Notes under the pieces: generated by a model
The model's database searches: none
The model's input: the letters and a program-made list of their open reading frames with translations, nothing else
Told to the model about the DNA's origin: nothing
In this document: in pieces, positions 60,101 to 64,000 of the stretch
How positions within the stretch are numbered: position 1 is the stretch's first letter
Layout of the letters: every line of letters starts with the position of its first letter
Program-made: the position numbers and the translations under genes
Assembly: GCF_022682495.2 (NCBI RefSeq)
Contig: NC_071390.1
Coordinates: 166,867,220 to 166,931,219 of the forward strand
Length of the DNA: 64,000 nucleotides
Direction: 5' to 3'
Source of the DNA: Desmodus rotundus
Lineage: Eukaryota > Chordata > Mammalia > Chiroptera > Phyllostomidae

Positions 60101-62791
60101 CAGTTTTTGTGGCTCGTGGAATTCCATTTTTACATGAAAGAATGACTGGCAGAAAAACTGTGATTATTCATTCTTGGGTACGTGGCAGATATTTTCTTGA
60201 AAACAAATAAGGTAAGTCTGTCATGTTAAACAAAACAACTGCCAGCATTGGTTGCCAATGATAAAATTTAAACATGTATACAAAAACTAAAATTCTGAAA
60301 AACCACGAGTGCCTGACAGCTTCTCAGTACGTAAGGGCTGATGGGACCGGCGACAGCAGGAGTGGAATGTGACTTTCGGACCCTTCGCGGACGAAGGTGT
60401 CAGCACACGCAAGGTCTGCAGCACTCAGTGAGCCCGCATCTTCCAAGTGGCCAGTCCGGGGCACTGCAACGCCACGCGTGGGTACAGGCCCATCCGGGGG
60501 CGAGGCCGGCGAGTGGATTTCAACGCATCAGAGTATGAAAAGGCCGCTGATGCAATTTAGAGTCCACACTGAAACTAGCCCGTAGGGTGCTATCACTTGG
60601 CAGGATGTGGTGCAGTGTCAAAGACACCCAGTTATCTACGGCACTACTAAAATACCTGTCCGTTGCCACCACACACCTGTACGAGCCAGACTTTCTTTAT
60701 CTACATCAACCAAAACAACATAGCATGACAGATCAAATGCAGAAGGTATGAGAATCTAGCTGTCTTCTCTTAAGCCAGATATAGGAGACTTTCAAAATTA
60801 TAAAACAATGCTACTCTCCAGTGAGTTTGATTTTCTGAAATATAGTTTTCATTGAAATTATTCACATTAGCATGTAATAGAACTGTTATTTTTAAAAACA
60901 ATAGTTACTTTAAGTGACTTAAAAATATTTTAATTTAATTTCTAATACCTAATAATATCTACCACTGTAGATACAACCACATTAAAGCTCTTTAGGGTCC
61001 TCAATAATTTTAAGAATGTAAAAGGGTTCTGAGACCGAAAAGTTTAAAAACTGCTACATTTAGCTAATTCACTGAAAGGGCAGGGCTACTAGACAAGTAT
61101 AACTGGCCTTATATTACTTTCCATGAACTCTGGGTAACAAAGACTAACACTGCTAATGTTTTTAAATTATTATTTTTAATAAAAAAAATAACTGAGTTAA
61201 ATCCAAAGCCCATACCTGACCAACTCTTTCAACATTGAAGTATTTTCCTTTTCGATTATAAAGGTCTGGAGCCTGAAAAGGATAAATTCAGTTCAATTCA
61301 TAAGTCAGCTCACTTACATTTAAACCAAAAACTTTATTTTTTAAGAGAGCTTTTAGTGGTAGTTACTCTTTTCTTTCATGGACTGTAAGATACACACACA
61401 AAAGTTCAACTTACAGGCTTTGGCTCATAAATAAGCACTGCCATTAGTTAATTCAATAGTTTAGAAAGCATAACTGCTAAGGACTTCAATTAAATAGGGT
61501 TAAATTCGACCACTTCTTACCATTACCCAGGTTCACTGCAATTATTAAGAAAAAATCAGCATTACAGAAATACCAATTTCCTACCTCATTGAAATGTTCA
61601 GTAAGAAATTCAGCAACAAATGTGATATCTTTTTGAGTCATCTATCAAAAACGAAAAGGAATAAAAAGAGAAGAAATCAAGGTAAAAGAAAGCTTCCCAA
61701 TAATAGAAATATCATGTAATAACAAGTGTTATGTTTACACTACCTGCCAAAAGCCATAGGCCAATTAAGCAAAGTTCCTGCATAGACATGTCAGCAGGAA
61801 CCCAGATGACGCAGCTCTGAACATGTGAAGTCCTGGGGTTCTGAGAGGCACATGACTCAACACCTGAACCCACTTTCCAATCTGAGAGTCCAACCACCAC
61901 AGCAGTCCTCACGGCACAGGCGGTTTACCATGGTACGCCTGGGCTAAGACGTGTGCAGACCCCCCCTTCGGGAGTGGGGAGTGCCAGCCCAGATAAGCAA
62001 CCTCAGCCTGAGTTAGGGGCCGCTCTCTACAGCGTTGCTTGCTTCAGCACTGGCCTGTGCTTTTGGCAATGACCCTCCCTTCACCTTACCTTAGGTCTTC
62101 AGCCCTTAAAAAAGTACACATTTAGGTCCCTCCCAACAATTAACGTATTTTATCTCCCCAAATAACGGTAAGAGTGATCTCACAGAACCACTAAGCTGAA
62201 CTTGCCGGGTTTCCAAGTCCCACAGCACACAAGACCTACTTTGTGCTGAGGTGCAGTCCCTGACTTGCTTACTCCAGTGAGGCTAATTTTACTGCTCCCA
62301 TTCTTCCAAGCTCACGATCACCTAAACTCCCTGAATCAGTGTGCGCAGGGGTGGACGGGTGAGCTGCAGGAGTCAAGTGGGAACTCTGCCCTATTCTGTA
62401 AGCTCTGCTGGAAAGACACTGCGTGGCTACTTGCCGCAATCCTTACAGTTGGCAAGAAATGGGGCTTACCGACATCAACGTAGGTGGGAATATCCAAGTA
62501 CAGATCTCCAAGGAAAATAAAAATGCACTTAAGATTTAAGAAAATTAAGTCTTATAAGATTAGGAGCCAGAATAAAGGTGTTCTGGGACATAAAAAACAG
62601 AAGGCTTCCTAGGACCTGTCTCAGTGCACAGCCCAACAACCTATTCACTAATAACTGCATAACAACAGCACCAAGACGACCCGCAGAGCTGCGCTCCCCC
62701 AGGCCACAGTCAGCACGTTAGGAAAACACACTGTTGTGTACTACCTTATTCAGCTCAGGGAGCACGTGGTCTTCCGTCATTCTCAACATTG
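50884..62791 (-). CDS. ANAPC4: ANAPC4 (APC4), anaphase-promoting complex subunit 4, last twelve coding exons
   Basis: APC4 is a scaffold subunit of the anaphase-promoting complex/cyclosome, the nuclear E3 ubiquitin ligase that marks cyclins and securin for destruction in mitosis. Twelve exons on the minus strand, 62745-62791 down to 50884-51111, splice into 384 residues from MLRMTEDHVLPELNK to KVEKLDPELDP. I recognise the protein from YYPRKSLHFVKRRM, SCLDAQFYDD and DDEWELDESSDE. In the family an N-terminal WD40 propeller is split by a long helical bundle; this part covers the end of the bundle, the remaining propeller blades and an acidic tail. Two SUMO-type sites, IKEE and IKVE, stand in the tail. 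All borders are GT/AG, phases agree and no stop interrupts, so the gene looks functional. About 424 N-terminal residues lie past base 64000; no further exon was found at 62792-64000. Confidence 0.97.
51506..51629 (-). CDS. ANAPC4: ANAPC4 exon 28 (human numbering)
   Basis: 124 bp between CCTGCAG and GTAAG. Completes an Arg codon, then encodes LDEQRTAIPTRTMHFEKHWR to GNGFRKVSCV, part of the closing propeller region. Confidence 0.96.
52310..52483 (-). CDS. ANAPC4: ANAPC4 exon 27 (human numbering)
   Basis: 174 bp between TTCCAG and GTAAC. Encodes TYSCLDAQFYDDDTVTVVLR to EYQFTGTYSA. The open frame runs on upstream into intron, but homology and the acceptor fix the border at 52483. Confidence 0.96.
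53277..53394 (-). repeat. (TG)n/(CA)n microsatellite in ANAPC4 intron
   Basis: About 118 bp of CA/TA-type alternation on the plus strand (UG-rich in the ANAPC4 transcript), interrupted by ACAT and ACGT units. It begins 22 nt after the exon 26 donor site. Confidence 0.95.
53417..53491 (-). CDS. ANAPC4: ANAPC4 exon 26 (human numbering)
   Basis: 75 bp between TTCAAG and GTAATC. Encodes SVSNGLIAVKFGSFTYAITE then KVRR. A (TG)n tract starts 22 nt into the following intron. Skipping this exon would keep the frame and remove 25 residues. Confidence 0.95.
54297..54398 (-). CDS. ANAPC4: ANAPC4 exon 25 (human numbering)
   Basis: 102 bp between TTCTTAG and GTAAGT. Encodes WNNKTSNLHYLLFTILEDSL through YKMCILRRHTDIS, matching the human protein closely. 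Confidence 0.96.
54493..54531 (-). CDS. ANAPC4: ANAPC4 exon 24 (human numbering), microexon-sized
   Basis: Only 39 bp, between TTTTAG and GTAAGT. Encodes EDSARRLYKFPF. It is in frame and keeps phase with its neighbours. Confidence 0.93.
54610..54671 (-). CDS. ANAPC4: ANAPC4 exon 23 (human numbering)
   Basis: 62 bp between ATTTAG and GTAATG. Encodes DVIGKSMNQAICIPLYKDTR plus two bases of the next Ser codon. Confidence 0.95.
54812..55058 (-). mobile_element. Ves bat SINE in ANAPC4 intron, with target duplication
   Basis: 5' end GCCCTGGCCGGTGTGGCTCA at 55058; B-box area GGTTCGATCCCCGGTCTGGG-like. Flanked by TCACAAGAAACTTG (54798-54811) and TCACACAAGAAACTTG (55059-55074). Same orientation as the gene, in the intron between exons 22 and 23. 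Confidence 0.92.
55483..55580 (-). CDS. ANAPC4: ANAPC4 exon 22 (human numbering)
   Basis: 98 bp between AACCAG and GTAAGT. Encodes ESPLLFPYYPRKSLHFVKRR to IIDQCLQKPA. The Glu codon is split with the preceding exon. Confidence 0.96.
55581..56109. other. ANAPC4 intron, unassigned
   Basis: No repeat recognised apart from a (CAAA)n run at 55601-55615. Confidence 0.45.
56110..56310 (-). repeat. MIR SINE, diverged
   Basis: Reverse MIR traces CAACTATGCTAGGTTCTTCT and TATTCTCCATTTTCCAGATT in the ANAPC4 intron. Confidence 0.5.
56390..57165 (+). repeat. Old repeat, possibly an LTR, family unresolved
   Basis: Contains AATAAACCAGAAACCTAAGT, GGGCAGTCTTGTAGGACTGA and ACCTGTGGAGTTGGTGCTAA, words I associate with a dispersed mammalian repeat of LTR-like make-up. 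Borders and family are uncertain. Confidence 0.35.
57170..57420 (-). repeat. MIR SINE, nearly full length
   Basis: Reverse MIR: CTGTGCCAGGCACTATTTCT, AAGTACTTCAACCAGCTTAA, ATTTCCAGATGAGGAAACTG, GGGCATGGAGGGGTCAGGCC. Confidence 0.82.
57500..57715 (-). mobile_element. Young Ves bat SINE in ANAPC4 intron
   Basis: 5' end GCCCTAACTGGTGTGGCTCA at 57715, GTTCCATTCCCAGTCAGGGC inside, and a tail of CTCCCTCCCTTCCCCTCCCT then AAATAAATAAATAATAAAAT. Best preserved Ves copy in the window, in sense orientation with the gene. Confidence 0.92.
58191..58314. mobile_element. Mariner/Tc1-type MITE in ANAPC4 intron
   Basis: 124 bp with terminal inverted repeats: CAGGGCAGGGCAAAAGTAGG at the left matches the reverse complement of TACTTTTGTCCCACCCTG at the right, and the similarity runs inward through ACAGTTGT. 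TA precedes it (58189-58190); TG follows, as from a decayed TA. It has no coding capacity. Confidence 0.85.
58440..58650 (+). repeat. MIR SINE
   Basis: Forward MIR: CAGGCTCTGTGGTCAGCAGA, CTAACCTTCAGTTTCCTCAT, TTCTTGTGAGGACTGAAGGA. Confidence 0.75.
59247..59340 (-). CDS. ANAPC4: ANAPC4 exon 21 (human numbering)
   Basis: 94 bp between TTTGTAG and GTATTT. Encodes YLKDEDDDLVSPPNTEGNQW then YDFLQNSSHLK. The 3.7-kb intron that follows it is the longest within this part of the gene. Confidence 0.96.
59665..61065 (+). pseudogene. Decayed hAT transposase (ZBED/Charlie-like) in ANAPC4 intron
   Basis: About 1.4 kb. The left end (GCATGTGGTCCATGGGCCCC, GGTTGCGGAGGTCATACTAC) and right end (GGGTTCTGAGACCGAAAAGT) are those of an old hAT element. 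Between them the plus strand keeps transposase-like peptides: HERMTGRKTV, CDFRTLRGRRCQHTQGLQ, HAWVQAHPGA and TYLYEPDF-like text near 60670. Stops and frameshifts are frequent. The family call is from resemblance to ZBED-type transposases. Confidence 0.55.
61216..61272 (-). CDS. ANAPC4: ANAPC4 exon 20 (human numbering)
   Basis: 57 bp between TTTTCAG and GTATGG. Encodes APDLYNRKGKYFNVERVGQ in phase 0. Confidence 0.96.
61585..61641 (-). CDS. ANAPC4: ANAPC4 exon 19 (human numbering)
   Basis: 57 bp between TTGATAG and GTAGG. Encodes MTQKDITFVAEFLTEHFNE in phase 0. Confidence 0.96.
62745..62791 (-). CDS. ANAPC4: ANAPC4 exon 18 (human numbering)
   Basis: 47 bp between TTTTCAG and GTAGT. Two bases finish an Ala codon, then MLRMTEDHVLPELNK. 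It is the most 5' exon in the window. Confidence 0.94.
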
Positions 62792-63408
62792 CTGAAAATA
62801 TAAATTTGAAAACTATTTTTAAAGGGAAACTGCAAACATAATTTTAATTATAGACTCTTTTCCAAGACTAAATGTGTTTCATTGGACCAAATTTTCCATT
62901 TTCAACAGCTTCTTCTCATCAAGGAAAACTTACTTTCTTCTAAAAACTAAAGGGAGGGTAAAGGGGTCAAATATGGTGACGGAAGAGACTTGTCTTTGGG
63001 CAGTAAACGCACAATACGATATACGGATTATGTATTACGGAACTGTACGTTTGAAACTCACGTAATCTTATTAATGTCACTGCAAGAAGTTTAATAAAAT
63101 TTTTAAAAAACCTAAAGGGTCACAAACTTAAATTATTTTTCACTTTCTCCTTCCACCCAGCCCAACGCCGCTCCAGACAAACTGATGTAACTGCTGCCTT
63201 GTGCTAAGACGACATTTGCTGGGATGCTACTCTCTAACCCGGCAATGTTTCTTCTCTTAAAATCTCCAAGTAGTTCTTTCCACCAAAAGCCTTAGAATAC
63301 CAAACAGATGTGTCTCCTTCCCTTGGGCGTTTTTGCTACATAAAGATATTTAAAATTTATGTGGGTATATGAACATTTACATATATCTATATAGTCTTTA
63401 ATCTAGCA

Positions 63409-63599
63409 CAACGGTCCCCAACCTTTTAGGCACCAGGGACTGGTTTCGTGGAAGACAATCTTTCCACGGACAGAGTGGTGGGGGATGGTTTTGGGATAAT
63501 TCAAGCGCATTACGTCCAAGCTCACCTCCTGCTGTGTGGCCCACTTCCTATCAGGCATGGACCAGTACTGGCCCGTAGCCTGGGGGTAGGGGACCCCTG
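63409..63599. mobile_element. hAT MITE (MER1/Charlie-like) with perfect 8-bp target duplication
   Basis: 191 bp from CAACGGTCCCCAACCTTTTA to GGGTAGGGGACCCCTG, whose ends are inverted repeats. ATCTAGCA lies directly on both sides (63401-63408 and 63600-63607), the 8-bp duplication expected of hAT elements. The inside keeps GGCACCAGGGACTGGTTTCG. It lies upstream of exon 18, in the ANAPC4 intron. Confidence 0.9.
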
Positions 63600-63839
63600 A
63601 TCTAGCAGCTGTGGCTGACTCTTGGTCCTGCCACAGGGCTGTGCCCACCAGTACTGTGTTTCTGTGTTACGTCCGTGTAAGTCATGAAGTGCGCTGCGTG
63701 TGCTTCTGCAGTGCTGGAATGTGCTCCCTGTGTCTGGTCAGGAAGAAGCATGTTGGACATGCTTCTGCAAATTCCGATTATTTTTAAAACATTTTAAATT
63801 CAAACTTCTAAATTATCTGTAAAACCGGCCATAATCTAG

Positions 63840-64000
63840 TTCCACTCATTCATTCATTTATCCATCCCAAAATTACTTACTGAGAGTAGCAGAGGTGCGA
63901 GGGATGCAGCAGTGTAAAAAGCCCCTGCCTTTATTAGGATCTCACAAAAGAGCAGACCAGGGGTAGAGAGTGAACTAGCGGCAGAGCCGGGGTACAGCCA
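63840..64000. repeat. Ancient dispersed repeat, runs off the window
   Basis: CTCATTCATTCATTTATCCA, then TTACTTACTGAGAGTAGCAG and AAAAAGCCCCTGCCTTTATT follow the same old repeat seen at 10680 and 46485. Confidence 0.45.

Noticed and set aside
62792..64000. Search for the next upstream ANAPC4 exon (encoding the FKAFFRWLYV region)
   Set aside because: I looked for its reverse complement and found nothing, so it probably lies beyond the window.
1..64000. CRISPR arrays, operons, prophage and tRNA/rRNA genes
   Set aside because: Splice-site-bearing exons, SINEs and LINEs show mammalian nuclear DNA. tRNA-like boxes occur only inside Ves and MIR SINEs.

Overview
The window is mammalian nuclear DNA, most likely from a bat. 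The best lineage clue is a set of tRNA-derived SINEs with a 5' end reading GCCCTGGCCGG/GCCCTGACC and a CT-rich tail ending in AATAAA, i.e. the Ves type of yangochiropteran bats. The subfamily with a GGACTGAGTGCCGGCC-like box suggests a noctilionoid, molossid or similar family rather than Myotis, but the exact family is an inference. Mariner copies and a half-length LINE (HAL1-like) fit the same picture.

Layout. Bases 1 to about 50.7 kb are intergenic. I found no protein-coding exon, tRNA or rRNA there. The space holds L1, L2, MIR, MaLR LTR and Ves repeats, two mariner copies (one inside an older L1), one half-LINE carrying an ORF1 but no ORF2, and several unique stretches that look like regulatory DNA. 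The best of these is a cluster of POU/octamer sites near 25.6 kb. There is also a strong CTCF-type motif at 43.18 kb. From about 50.76 kb to beyond 62.8 kb the minus strand carries the last twelve coding exons and the poly(A) signal of ANAPC4, the scaffold subunit APC4 of the anaphase-promoting complex. The remaining 5' exons lie past base 64000.

ANAPC4 is intact: all twelve exons keep frame, have GT/AG borders and together encode the last 384 residues of a protein that is about 808 residues long in human. Its introns hold a (TG)n tract directly after a 5' splice site, two Ves SINEs, a small mariner-type MITE, a decayed hAT transposase and a hAT MITE with a perfect 8-bp target duplication. 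In human the same gene is followed by a long gene-poor interval before SLC34A2, which agrees with the empty 50 kb here.

No wholly new gene system is visible. The most useful leads are the POU cluster, the CTCF-type motif, the splice-site-proximal UG repeat in ANAPC4, the changed phosphosite beside its SUMO motif, and nested transposons that can be dated against each other.
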